From Latrodectus hesperus (taxonomy: Eukaryota > Arthropoda > Arachnida > Araneae > Theridiidae): 64,000 nt of DNA. The position numbers were made by a program, and so were the translations under genes. Of this stretch, positions 32,274-46,315 are shown piece after piece (within the stretch, counting starts at the first letter, position 1; each line of letters opens with the position of its first letter). The notes under the pieces were generated by a model. It was not told where the DNA came from. It did not search any database and saw only the letters and a program-made list of their open reading frames with translations. The DNA lies in NCBI GenBank assembly GCA_037975125.1, contig CM075857.1:72745345-72809344 (forward strand), given 5' to 3'.

Positions 32274-33039
32274 ATTTGAACTTTATATAAATGCAAGTAT
32301 TAATGGACACGTATACATAAAGGAATAAAATTGACTTGTATTATTGAAATTCAATTGATTTACATTATATAATATAAATCATTAACACAAACTCAATTGT
32401 TTTGGAAAATTCCATGTATTCAGGAAATGATATTCTGTGTAAGTGACTTTCAAATTTAATAATTTTTTTTTCATTTTTGATGTATTATAACGGCAAAATA
32501 TTTTCAAATATATCATAATTATTCTGTTGTTTATTATTATTTTCCGTATTGTTTCAAAATATCTTATTTATATATGCATACATTTCAGAAATAAGTGATT
32601 TATTATTACTTTTTTAAGTATTTGGACATTTTTTGTTTGCTTTATTATATTAGCACTTTCCTATTGGTTATTGGATCTTAGACAAAAACTAAAAGTATCT
32701 ACCTTTATAAGCTTTTATTTATTTTTTTAGTTTAGTGGGAAAGAAATCTATTACTTATAGAGCAATACCAGGCTTAAGGATAAAAATAATTTTCTTAAAC
32801 TGGTTACAAGATGTATCATTTGCATCACTGACGGAAAATATTATATCTTTTAAATTAGGTTGAATGTCAAATATCTTTCTACTTACAAGACAAAAATTAA
32901 ATATTTAAGTAATTTTATTTGTATTTCAATTGATTCCTCTAAATTAACAGAGCAAATGAACAAAGGGTAGGGTTAAATTATACAAATCTTCAATTTAACT
33001 TCGATTAATTTCAAAAATATTTTAATGTAATAGAGATTG
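32274..33039. other. AT-rich spacer, no gene seen
   Basis: Nothing recognisable; stops in all frames. Confidence 0.55.
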
Positions 33040-34050
33040 CATGTTGTTGTTGTTGTTTCTCATTCCCGAGACTAGCAGTGCTAAATCAGGTCCTTGAGTT
33101 CATTCATCCTGAAGAAATCAAGTACCAATTGGGGGTCTTGGGGGTCTCATTTACTATTATCCCGAATCAACGAGCCACCAGGGCACCAACTCTGATGCCA
33201 TGGGTGTTCTGGCGTGACCATCCAAATGACCTAAGAAAGTAAAGGATCCATTGAAAAAGTAAAAGCTGTTTCAGTTTCCTCAAGATGTCCGCACCTGTAC
33301 CATAACGTAATGCCAATTAGCCAAGTGCTCGATAGCACTTCAGCTATCGGAAAAGATCCAAATATCATTTAGCTGCAGAAGAAACATGATGAAATTCAAA
33401 CCCTCTAGAATTTTGATAAAATCGCTTCGAAATACCCAGCAGAAGTCTGGATTTTTATTCCTTGATCCTGAAGTATGATAAAAATACCACTGCCATAACT
33501 GCCCCATCAAGTCTACCGCAATCCATGTATGTATGAATAGTGTCCATGGGGACATTATTAATTCTTTCAAGAGCTAACTGTTTCAAAAAGCACGGTAATT
33601 CCATTTGTTAGCTGAATATGAAAGAGAGGTTAGCATGAAAGTAAATTCCATCGAGACTCTCGGAAGGATCAATAATCTTAGATAAGCTGTGATGTTCAAT
33701 AAATCTGGGGATAAGATTGCCAGAGACAACTTGTCCAAAGGGACCACTACGTTTGAGACTCCGATTACTGCTCTAGGACCTAAGAAATTTCAAGGCACGA
33801 TTCTGAATACCATGACCGGAGAGCCTTTCGTAGTACTTTACTAAACATGCATTTCTCCTTAGATTTAAAGGTTGCAGATCAGCTTCATAGACCACAATAT
33901 ATCTTGGGCAGGAATTACGAAGACCTCTAACAATCCTTGCAGCACTGAGTTGTACACAGATAACATTTTGTAAATCATGATTCCAATAATTTCTCTGTTA
34001 ATAATACTCAGTGCTTCAAAAGAGCGAAGATAATTTCTGTAAAACTGCAT
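33040..34050 (-). mobile_element. 5'-truncated non-LTR retrotransposon, 3' end with RNase H
   Basis: On the minus strand the piece runs from about 34050 down to a 3' end with a (CAA)n tail (plus-strand gttgttgttgttgtt at 33045-33059). The coding part covers the region after the reverse transcriptase and the RNase H domain. A 3' untranslated region of about 250 bases follows. 5' truncation is the usual outcome of target-primed reverse transcription. No clear target duplication is visible; tgcat near both ends is too short to trust. The tail (CAA)n and protein type differ from those of the element at 10358, so these are two different families. Confidence 0.75.
33290..34050 (-). pseudogene. RNase H-bearing C-terminal part of a non-LTR polyprotein
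   Basis: Recognisable stretches in minus order: FEALSIINREIIGIMIYKML and VLQGLLEVFVIPAQDILW (33865-34050), then a region with several stops, then LKELIMSPWTLFIHTW (33340-33570), the degraded start of RNase H, and VFRSDFIKILEGLNFIMFLL, where an acidic residue of the active site would sit (RSDF for the usual RSEL). The segment LNDIWIFSDS then gives the next active-site Asp; a stop follows (TAG for CAG), and SAIEHLANWHYVM continues. The domain normally removes the RNA strand of the RNA-DNA hybrid during retrotransposition. Stops and frameshifts make it dead. Confidence 0.75.
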
Positions 34051-36005
34051 TTAATAATAAATAGCTGGTATTAAAGACTGCAAAGTAATATGAAATATTT
34101 TGATGATTAATTTATTTCTTCTAAAATCCACAAATGTGTTTTTAAATGAAGCACTTTTGCTGATTTTAGAAGCAACAAAGTTATCAACATAAAGATATAC
34201 ATTTTAAACAAATGTCTCTTTTATAACTATTAATATATAATATAACCCAGATAGAGCATTTATGATTTATGTATTCAGATTAAAATGAAATTTTATAAGT
34301 AATATATAGTACATAAAGTTTATTTATAAAATTACAAACTGATAGAAACCATGCAGAATTTATAAACAATTTATTTATAAATTATTATTAAAATTTACCT
34401 GTTAATCTTCTGATTAAAAGAAGAATGATGATAAAAACACACTGAGGAAAGTTTCCTGAAGACATTGTTCAATTCACTTGTAGCCTGTGTTTTGTTGATA
34501 AATTAATTGTAATGAAAATGTTTTGAGTAATTTATTTAAACTTGGCACTTAAAAATGAGAAATGTCTCCATCGATGTTTCTCATAAATTTTCTGTAAAAG
34601 TTATGCGCCATTTTTCTGTAATAAATACTTTAATAACACAATATTAAATAATTAATTTATGAGTCCCTTAAAGTTAAATTATTTATATTTCTTAATATTT
34701 CGTAATTTTTTTTACTTCATAAGAAATGAAATATTTTGCTGATAGAAGTTGGTGAAATTTACTATGTATCGATGAATATGTTTTTATTATTATTTTTTTT
34801 GAATTTTCAGAAATTCTTAATAAATATCTTGATTAAAATTTTCATCTGACTTCATGAAATTCATGGAATTCATATGGATTCATTTTCCAGATATCTTGAG
34901 CTATAATTCTTCCGATATCAAAAAAATGCATGGAATTCAGATTTATGTAATTCTTTTCACTTCATCTTGAACCTGAAATAATAGAAGAATAAATGATAAT
35001 GATAATTTGAAAAGATGTATTATTTATAGCATAGTTAATAAAATACTTGCGAAAGCGAAGGGTGCTTAAAAATAATCACATTATCTATAATAAAATGCTG
35101 TCTTATGTAATTTATAAAGAAACCTTACTTCGTATTTTAGAAGCAAGTGTAAAAAAAGTGGAAATTTATTCTACAATTATAATGACAAAAGCAAACATAT
35201 TATCCATAAGATCTTTTTTTTACATTAATGAAATGTAAATATTCGAAATAATGTATGATGAATATATTAATTATAACCATTGTTTATTAAAATAAATTTT
35301 TTACTTTCAAAATATTATTTAATTTTTTTGCAATAAAAGGAAGCATATATTTGATAGAATAATAGGAATGAAATTGGATGAATTGAACATGAAATTAAAC
35401 AATACTTGAAATTAGAATAGGAATATGGATACTTTGTACATAGGAATGAAATTGGATGAAATTAAGAATGCTTATTTTTACATTTTACATTTCAGAGTAC
35501 ATATTTTATTTATGATTTTGGCATAACATAGATGTTAAAGTTCAAAAGAATGATAAACTCAGAATTTATCTCTAATTTCAATGCAAATTGATCAGTACGA
35601 AGGAAAAAATAAATTCTATTTTGAAGATTTAAAAGTATTTAATTGAAATTAAGAAATAAATCAAATTAATAATAGAAATACTTTCCGTATATTTCCATTG
35701 CACAAACTTCATTAAATAAACGTAGAAGTATTTTTAATAAAAAACTTGATTTATATTAATAACTAATTTTAAGAATTTAGGTATATTCTTAGAATTTACG
35801 ACTAGCGCTTTTCTTTTTCAATGAAGAATGATTTTAAATGTAGCCTTCACTGAACTGAAGTTATTGAAACTCCTATTATATTTACAATTATATAATGAAA
35901 TAATAATAGCTAGAAACACTTCATTTGAAGTATTTATTTTTTTGAAAATTTAAAATAAAAACATTTTAACTTAACTTATGTTGGGATTATACATTTATTT
36001 ATTTG
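34051..36005. other. AT-rich spacer, no gene seen
   Basis: The short direct repeat taggaatgaaattggatgaa occurs at about 35363 and 35441. The open frame at 35047-35238 has no family likeness. Confidence 0.55.
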
Positions 36006-37843
<1,838 letters not shown>

Positions 37844-37943
37844 AAAAAAATTGAAAGATATAAGAACAGATAAAAAAATTATGTTTAGCAATACTTCAGC
37901 GCATAACTGCGACTAATATAGAATTACTAAAATATAATTAATA

Positions 37944-38055
37944 GCACATTTTATAAAATTAATATTCAAATTTTAGATGGAGAATAATAATCAAATGCTA
38001 GAATTTCATTATTATTCTCCATCTAATATTTCATTATTAATTTTATAAAATGTAC
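37944..38055. repeat. Long foldback (48-bp arms)
   Basis: Arm 37944-37991 pairs with arm 38008-38055 around a 16-base loop. By eye 43 of 48 positions match, including tagatggagaataataat and its perfect complement. The hairpin lies between two (TA)n tracts. It may be a small inverted-repeat element (MITE-like) or the product of an inverted duplication. No coding content. Confidence 0.7.
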
Positions 38056-38071
38056 TAGTAATTAAATATGC

Positions 38072-38186
<115 letters not shown>

Positions 38187-39315
38187 TACACTCAGGTCCA
38201 TAAATTAAGGATAATTCAGAATCACCTAGAAATTGAACTTTAAAATAAAAATTTCTCATGTATAATTATGACATAAATGTTGAAAAATAATATGCAAATG
38301 ACAAGAAACTACCTGATCGCGCCGATATTACACTACAATGACGAAAGTGTAAGAGAGGTGTATATATGGAATGGTAGCAAAGAAGTAAAATTGTTCACAA
38401 GCGCTTTAAAAACCTTTCAGTGCAACTCGCTGTCGCCTGCGGTTAGTCTGGAGTAGAAAGCATACATTGTGAACACCGCAGCAGTGTTCTTGTGTGATGT
38501 TTTCCGACGAGTCCAGGTTTAGCTTTCAGTTTGATTCACGCCGGACTTTCATGTGGAGAGGGCCAGGTACCCGTTATCATCAAGAGAACAGCACTGAAAG
38601 ACACCATTATTGTGGTGCAGGATTGCTCGTTTGGAGATGAATTATTCTGGATTCCTGAATAAAACTGCATACTTAGAATGTAACCATAACAGGCCACATC
38701 TACCAGATGTCATGCTAGAACAACATGTACGGTTGTTTCAAGGCACCATAGGTGCACAATTTCTGTTCATGGATGACAACACCCGTCATTAACCTTGCGA
38801 AAATTGTTGACGAATGTCTTCCATCGGAGGATATATCACGTATGAACTGACCAGCATACTCATCGGACTTCAATCCAATCGAGCATGTATGGGACATGCT
38901 TGGAAGACAAATTGCAGCTTGTCAACTCCAGTTTGACAAATTGCAGCTTGTCTACCGGAACTTCGGATAGCTCATTGCTTGAATGGTGGTGAAATATTCT
39001 CCAAGATCATATCGATAATTTGATACTCAGCATGCCTAGGCGTTGTACGGTCTGTATTGCATCGTCTAGGGGGCGATACTGTGTATTAACCATCGTAACA
39101 ACCATGTTATATTGGTTTTTGTAAAAAAAGTTATTTTTTGAAATTTGTTGCAGGGAGTAAAAAATCGCAAGTTTTATTAATGATGTCAAATATATACCAT
39201 CATTTTTGCTCTTTACCTTTTGTTTAATAAATAGATTTAACAAATAAGTCACATTTGTTTTGCTTTTGTCTCTTTCTTTGCTTGAGCTTCCATTATCCTT
39301 AATTTATGAACACGA

Positions 39316-39320
<5 letters not shown>
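38187..39320 (+). mobile_element. Tc1-like transposon (family B), inactive
   Basis: TA at 38187-38188 is followed by cactcaggtccataaattaa. At the other end ccttaatttatgaacacgag ends at 39318, the matching inverted repeat (about 28 bp). The right flank is tg and not TA, then (TG)n-(TA)n. The element sits inside TA-rich microsatellite DNA on both sides. At 1.13 kb it is short because the N-terminal half of the transposase is missing. Confidence 0.85.
38440..39086 (+). pseudogene. Tc1-like transposase, N-terminally deleted pseudogene
   Basis: The reading begins near 38440 without a helix-turn-helix. MFSDESRFSFQFDSRRTFMW at about 38498 carries the first catalytic Asp. GPGTRYHQENSTERHHYCGA, a stop-broken central part, and FLFMDDNTRH (about 38760-38790, second Asp) follow. 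IVDECLPSEDIS and NPIEHVWDMLGRQIAACQ (about 38870-38920) carry the third acidic residue (Glu), so it is a DDE transposase as expected for Tc1. A 15-base block (gacaaattgcagctt) is repeated at about 38904-38950, a small internal duplication. Several stops and shifts inactivate it. Confidence 0.82.
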
Positions 39321-39396
<76 letters not shown>

Positions 39397-39411
39397 TAGA
39401 TAGATAGATAG
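39316..39411. repeat. (TG)n-(TA)n-(GATA)n microsatellite
   Basis: Short TG, long TA, then about four GATA units. It begins at the right tip of the Tc1-like element. Confidence 0.95.
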
Positions 39412-42400
39412 AAAATAGCTAATGTTATCGAATTGAATAAATATTTCAATATCATTGAGAATACTCTCTGAACATGCCAGATTAATAATGATTTGTAATA
39501 GTAAGCAACAATGCCACGTCAGTTGACCTGTGTTGCCCTGCATAATATCGGAGGGATAGAACCTACTAAGAAATAACAGCTAAATTCTTACATGATTTTT
39601 ATCATTGATTGAACATAGAAGTCTTATTTAAAAACATTACACTGTCATCTTAATTTCACGTGACTCTATGGAGTAATACCCCTAATTACACGAAACTCTA
39701 TAACCCTTTTCATATTAAGTGATTTCATGTCCCTGGTATAAAATGCGTTTTCCCCCATATAAAGCATTGATTTCCCATGTTATATTTCTGTACTGCAAAA
39801 CCCATGATATTTTGTACAGTTTATTGTCAGTTTCACTTACGTTTGGCTAATGTTTCAATTGTGTTCTAATAAAATAAAATTATATTATTGACCTTTGAAC
39901 TTTCCACTAAAAAGATGCTGGGAGAATGTTATTTCAGTTATAAGTTCAGATAGCGAATAAACATGTAATAAAACTGTTTTTTGAAATATTTAGTTTATTT
40001 TATATTAACTGATTTTAATTACAATTGTATACGTTTTTTATTATACCATTTTTATGAATTTGAATTTAAAAAAATTCGCTCATAGCATCAATTTTTTTTT
40101 TGATATTCGATTTAAGCCGCCTATTTTGATAAAATTTAAAAGTGAATCATTTTTACATAACATGTTATACGAGGTAATACGAGCGCGTTTTACGAGAATA
40201 CTCCTACAATGCGTTTTCCTTTGACATGGAATTAAGATACCATTTTATACAGTGGATTAATGTATTTAACAGCATTGTAAATAGAGAAATCTATGTTGTT
40301 GAGTTATTAGTAATATTTAAGTATAATTTCTAATATCCTGATAATAGTTCCTTATAATATGAGGTTATCAAGATTATCTTGAACTTGTTAGAAAATCGTG
40401 ACGATAATGGTTAGTGGGATCAACAGTACATGCCAGCGGGTGCATTGTTCAACGTTCCTTGACATCATTCAAATCTGTCATAAGCAAGTGTAATATTAGC
40501 ATTTTTCAACCATATTTACAATATCAGAGTTCAATTAACGCTTATTAATGATATGAATCTAATTTTGTTCATTTCGATTTGATGCACCCCTATAAATCTT
40601 TTATTAATAACTCAATAACCTATTTCTAGTGCACTTGCCTGCTTCTAGAATTACTGATATTGCCAATACTGAACGGTTTCTCAAAGATATAAAAAGAAAT
40701 TCAAGATTATTGTGATAAATAGAACAAAACATAAATATTATTGATTGTACTGATTTCTTTCTTTATATTTTGTGTCATATGCCGCAGATTGCAGAGAACA
40801 CCACAAAACTTGAATGAGAAGCTGCGTCTATTTTACACATATTATATAATTTTCTGACCAATCTTTCATGATACTTTATTCTTTGTTTACATACAGGCAT
40901 TTACTTTTAAATTTTATTATCTTAAATTGTATAACTCAATGAATGTTTATATTTTTTTACAAGCCCACAATTTATGCATTGACATTTTGTGTATTGGCTT
41001 AGATATAGTTTAGACATACAAAGATGAATATATTTATTAAAATAAGAATATTACTTAAATATAAATTAAGATTTTACATGACTTACACTTTTTACAAACG
41101 CAAAACACATAATAAAATTCAATACTCTAACAAAGCTTACATAACTTTAATATATAATCACTAAAACTTTACTGTATTAAAATATGACAGAAAATTTTAA
41201 AAGTTCTTAAATATGAAGCGAATTTAAAATTGATAAAATTTTTCAATATTTCATAATTTTTCAGTATTTTATTACTTTGATTTTTTGTAAATTGTATCAT
41301 ATTAATAATATATCGGGAAATGAAAAGGATTATATTTGAAATTATTTCATTTAGGTAGTATTCCATGTTAAGAAATAATTGATAGTTATATAAATAAATA
41401 TTAAACGCATAACTCTAAGCTATTTGCAAATGTTGACTGGTGTGCCAATTCATCCATCATAAATTGCAATTATTTTCAGAGAACCTTCACTAACAAAAAT
41501 TTCATAGTTATATCTATGTTTTCAGAACATATTCCAAGCATACAAAACAGATATTTTGTTAATTTCAAATTTATCAGCCACACTCATCATACTATGCAAT
41601 TTTTCCGCATTTGCGATCATACATCCAAGTGTGAAGTCGACCAGGTACTTTTTTGCTAGACACATTTCAGAAAAAATGCAATTTTGATTGCAATGAAAAT
41701 ATAGTCTCCTTCTTTCAATTTAATGAAGTTTTGATATTTGAGTGGCAACCAAAGCGTTTTACTTATGCTCACATCGGCTGCTCAATTGTTTTCATGAAAT
41801 TTCATAGACATGAACTTTCTATTTAATTGTATGTTTTTGTGCTGATCTCAAGAATTTATATTCAGCAATTTTATGACTATCTATATAAATTTTAATTGTT
41901 GCATAAAGTTGACTAGTCAGTATATATTAGTCAGTTCATTAGTCTCTACATAAAGTAAGTTTTCTACAATTATAATAATATCACATCTGTAATTAATGTT
42001 TTGAATGTCAATACAAAATATATTTTTCTAAAATCATATTTTTTTAATTTCGAATTGATATAATTCTAATTTATAAATAATGAAAATTCTCACTGGGTAG
42101 AAGCATAGTGAATTTTTAACTGGCCTGATGTGTCTTATGACGTATTTTGTTTCGTGGAAGAAACAAAATTTATAGAAGGTCATATCATATTATAGAAGGT
42201 CATATATATATTATCCTAGAATTTTTAAGGATGCTAATGCACCTATCAATGCCCGTGCTTTTCCCAATCAAGGTGACATGAACATGACAATGAAGTTAAA
42301 TGTCTATTTTGCCATGCCCAGTCTTTTGATCTCACTATAATTGCATCTTTATATTCTAATTTCGGAGGGTTGAATCTTTAACCGATTTCATTTACCGGCA

Positions 42401-42487
42401 AGTCTTACAGAACATTGCTTTTATTCCCATGAAGAATTGTTTAGTATTTTTAACTCTATTTGTTAATCATATCAATCGATTTATATT
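39412..42487. other. AT-rich spacer, no gene seen
   Basis: No supported gene. A slightly less AT-rich patch at 41430-41660 has no long frame. The phrase tagaaggtcatat is doubled near 42173-42205. Confidence 0.55.
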
Positions 42488-42495
42488 TCAATCGA

Positions 42496-42759
42496 CCGTG
42501 GTAGCCTAGGGGCTAGGGTATCGGCCTTTCACCCAGAAGGGTGTTGTTCGATTCCCAATACCACCACCTAGTACATGCGATATACGTGCTCGTTAAATCT
42601 GTGGAATAAAAAGTCCTGTGTGGTCGGTCGTAGAGCAGTTACCATATTTTTCACTTATGGTGCTCTGAATAAATGAAAGGTGCTCCCAATTAACTTAAAT
42701 TCGCATAGCCAAGACATAGCGAGCTTGGTTTGTCCAAGTGTCATTAGTAACAAAATATG
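42496..42759 (+). mobile_element. tRNA-Glu-like SINE with 8-bp target duplication
   Basis: The target site tcaatcga occurs at 42488-42495 and 42760-42767, bounding a 264-bp insert. The head ccgtggtagcctaggggcta with its B box tgttcgattcc (42545-42555) is an RNA polymerase III promoter of tRNA type. The anticodon-loop-like cctttcacc and overall order resemble tRNA-Glu (TTC), but the stems are mispaired, so this is not a working tRNA. The body (acgtgctcgttaaatctgtg … gagcagttaccat … cttaaattcgcatagccaa) is shared with the minus-strand copy at 31945-32273. The tail is short and AT-rich (taacaaaatatg). Confidence 0.8.
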
Positions 42760-42767
42760 TCAATCGA

Positions 42768-45290
42768 AGTTATATTACATGTTAAATGTCATATGCATGT
42801 ATTCATACATGTCTTTGTCATACTAATAAAAGAGTGTTTATATACCTAATGTATTATATGTTTAGAATTATTGATATAATTACAATCTAATATTTATAAA
42901 CCCTTGATTAGTTAAAAAAATACTTTATAACAAAAGTATAACTCTTAATATAAAATTATAAACTGTTAATTTAAAATAACTTATTTTACTTTACGGTTAA
43001 TTTAAAGTCATTTATACCTAGGTATATGAAGTAAACTTTCAAGAAAAAATGATTTTGTGACAAAATGTTTGGAGAGTTTTAAGAGAAAATACATGAAATA
43101 TATATTAACTATTTTTTATTTATATTTCTCATCATTGAATACTTAAGCAATTAATCAAACAAGTTTTGCATTTGAACATAATGTTGGCAATAATTTAATT
43201 TAAACCTGAGAATTTCAAATAATCTTTTAAGTAAAAATAGAGTATATTATGAAGATACTATATTTAAGTTTAGCTGGAATTGCACTAATAATCAAACTCC
43301 AGAAACCTTGAGAAAAGGTCAATATATTTTTTATGTGCTGATTTTTCAGGCATAGAATGCGTTTGAAGATGCATATTTCCTCTTTAACAAAGTCTGGACG
43401 TACCCTATATGGAACATTGCAAGAATGTAAAGTACGCAAACAATAACCTGCACTGTAGAAATATATAATTCTTTATATTACCAGATTATATTCCTGAATT
43501 CTAATAATAATTAATTTGTTATAAGCTGAGATATGGTACTTTAAAATATGGAGAAACATTCACCTTTCACTGAAGTGTTAAGAAAATTAACATTATATAT
43601 TAAGTCATTATGAAATTATGATTATTATTTTATGCAAGAAGGTTCACTACATATATATTATATGTATATATTTATATCCTTAATACTAATACATTTAAAA
43701 CTGATAAAAATATAATTTTTTTAAATGTACAACTTCAGAATCTTAAGTAATTAATTACGGTCTTCAGATCATTTTCTTATTTGATTTTTTTTTAAATTTA
43801 AATGCATTAAATACTTTACATAATCTAATCATTTGTGGTTAATATGTTAATATTTTCTGTTTTATCTACTATAATACATAAAGTGTAAAAAATGTTAATT
43901 ATAAAATTTATGATAGATAAGTTGTAAAGCAAATCCTTAAAATATGTTTCTTAATTTTATTAAATATTTTACAGATGATACACATTTTTTTTAAACCTGT
44001 GAGTGATATTAGATCAGTAAATATCAAGGTATGAGAAGCTTTTTCGACTCACAAATTTATTATAGCCTAATAAACGAGAATTCCTTCTTAACAACTTTTG
44101 GAATGCAAGATTGATTGTTCGTAAATTTAATTATTCATTATTTTCTGTAAAAACTCTGGAAAATTAATTATTTCTCATCCAGTAAGAAGCTTCTATATTT
44201 TTCATAAATATTTCAATTTTGACTTAAGAATAAGTCTTTTAATAATTTAATCCTTTCATCAGAGAAATCTGCATATTTCTTTAATTTATTCAATTAGATT
44301 TTTTCCCTTAATACAAGCTAAGCCTTACTTAATTAAACAAAACAACCATGTAACAACTGGTAAAGCAAGAAGTGAATTTGTTTTACATTTTATTACATTT
44401 TTTGCTTTTATTTAGACAGATGATGTATTTAATATTAATTTCATATTACGTGCTTTTGTAATTAAATTCAATAGAAAAATTTATTTATTTGTATGCAATT
44501 AGCATGGAAGTAAACAATTGTTTGGTGATTCTCATATTTAATTTTATAAATCTTCATAATTTTTTTATAATATTTTGAATTGAAATACAAATGCAATATA
44601 AAAATGCTATGTGACTTTTAAACTAACTGATTTAAAGCCAATAACGTTAATCTCAAACTATAACAATTATCGCAATATAATTTTGCTTATATTTTTAAGC
44701 ACACATGTAGTTATTTTTCTTTACTTCTCTCAATATAATTTGGCACACATCTAAATAATTCCCAATGAGTTCATATATATGTAAAAAGTTGAATTTTTAA
44801 AACTCCATATATTTTTTTCTAAAATATGATTATAGTGAAGAGATTAAGTTCATTATAAGGAAAATATTTAAAATGCAAATTGAAATATCTTATTTACGTA
44901 TTAATTTGTAGCTAAACTGAGATTTGTTATTTTTATAAAATTTTAAATTGTTATCCTTACAGATAATTTTTTTAAAAACTACATTTAAATATTTGCATTA
45001 TATAAGGCTTAAATGTTATACAACTCTAATTTTTTACAACATTTTAAAAATCAACAAAATATAATGAAATTAGTTTCTGATAGAATTATCCTTTATTGTA
45101 ACGAATCTAAATTAATCTTTATTTTAACACTGTTAATGGAAAAATATAAACAATGTCTGGTAAACTTTTGTGCAATTTAACAACTACTGTTAAACTTGAA
45201 AATAAGTGATAGAGTGTAATTCTATTATCCTTTGCATTCTAATTCAAGTTAAATCTTTTAAATGGTACAATACTTCCATTTTGAACTTTC
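42768..45290. other. AT-rich spacer, no gene seen
   Basis: Strongly AT-rich, no supported frame (43227-43439 is unrecognised). Confidence 0.55.
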
Positions 45291-45299
45291 AAGAATCAA

Positions 45300-45690
45300 C
45301 ATGCTTTAACAATTCCCTTGGGGCTTTCATTCTGATGGGCGTACAACTGATCCCCCTTGCTTTCAGAACCACAACCGGAACAATGCCTTTCGAACAGACT
45401 CCCCTCTAAAGTCCAGGAAATTGTCAGTCAAGCTTGTTCTGCGAATTAAGGACCGTTTGCAATCTTATCATTCCTACGCTTTTCTCGAAACTCCCTTCTA
45501 TGTACCCATACCTTCATTTAGCCTCAGAACCCTTCATCTTTGACGGACACTTTGCACGGACACGCTGTTTCCATTGATTTCACTGAGATCAGCAGTAATT
45601 GTTGCGTAAGTGAATGGAGCGATGAGAAGAGTCTTAAGGAGCTCTTTCTGCAAAATGTGCTTGGGAAAGGAGAATAATTCAAATCATCCC
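45300..45690. other. Less AT-rich island, unidentified
   Basis: Base composition shifts sharply for about 390 bases (for example cccttggggctttcattctg and gcacggacacgctgtttcc), then returns to AT-rich. No frame stays open for long, and I recognise no promoter boxes or inverted ends. Options are a decayed repeat, an untranslated exon, or a regulatory segment under constraint. Confidence 0.35.
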
Positions 45691-46049
45691 ACTATCACGG
45701 TTTACGTGACTATTAGGAATTTTAAAGGATTTAAATACATAAATGGAATGGCACGAAAGGAAGCTGAATATTAATATTTCACCAGATGTCACTAATAGAA
45801 AATTAAATTTCACTCTTTGCTTCGTTAAAATAGAGCTATAAGTTAGTATTTTTATTAAAGAAAGGAAAATTTTGTACAATTTAAAAAAACAGTTAAATAG
45901 CAAATTAACATGTTAATTTATTTTCAAACGAAACAGTAAATCATTATATATAAAGTATATATTTTCCTATTTTTTATGGAAATAACTCCGAATTTAATAT
46001 TTATTTTTAAATTAAAAATATATAGTATAAATTTATATGTATTTATATT

Positions 46050-46315
<266 letters not shown>

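Noticed and set aside
42496..42568. Functional tRNA-Glu gene
   Set aside because: Resembles tRNA-Glu in boxes and anticodon region, but acceptor and arm stems are mispaired and the copy sits inside a bounded SINE.
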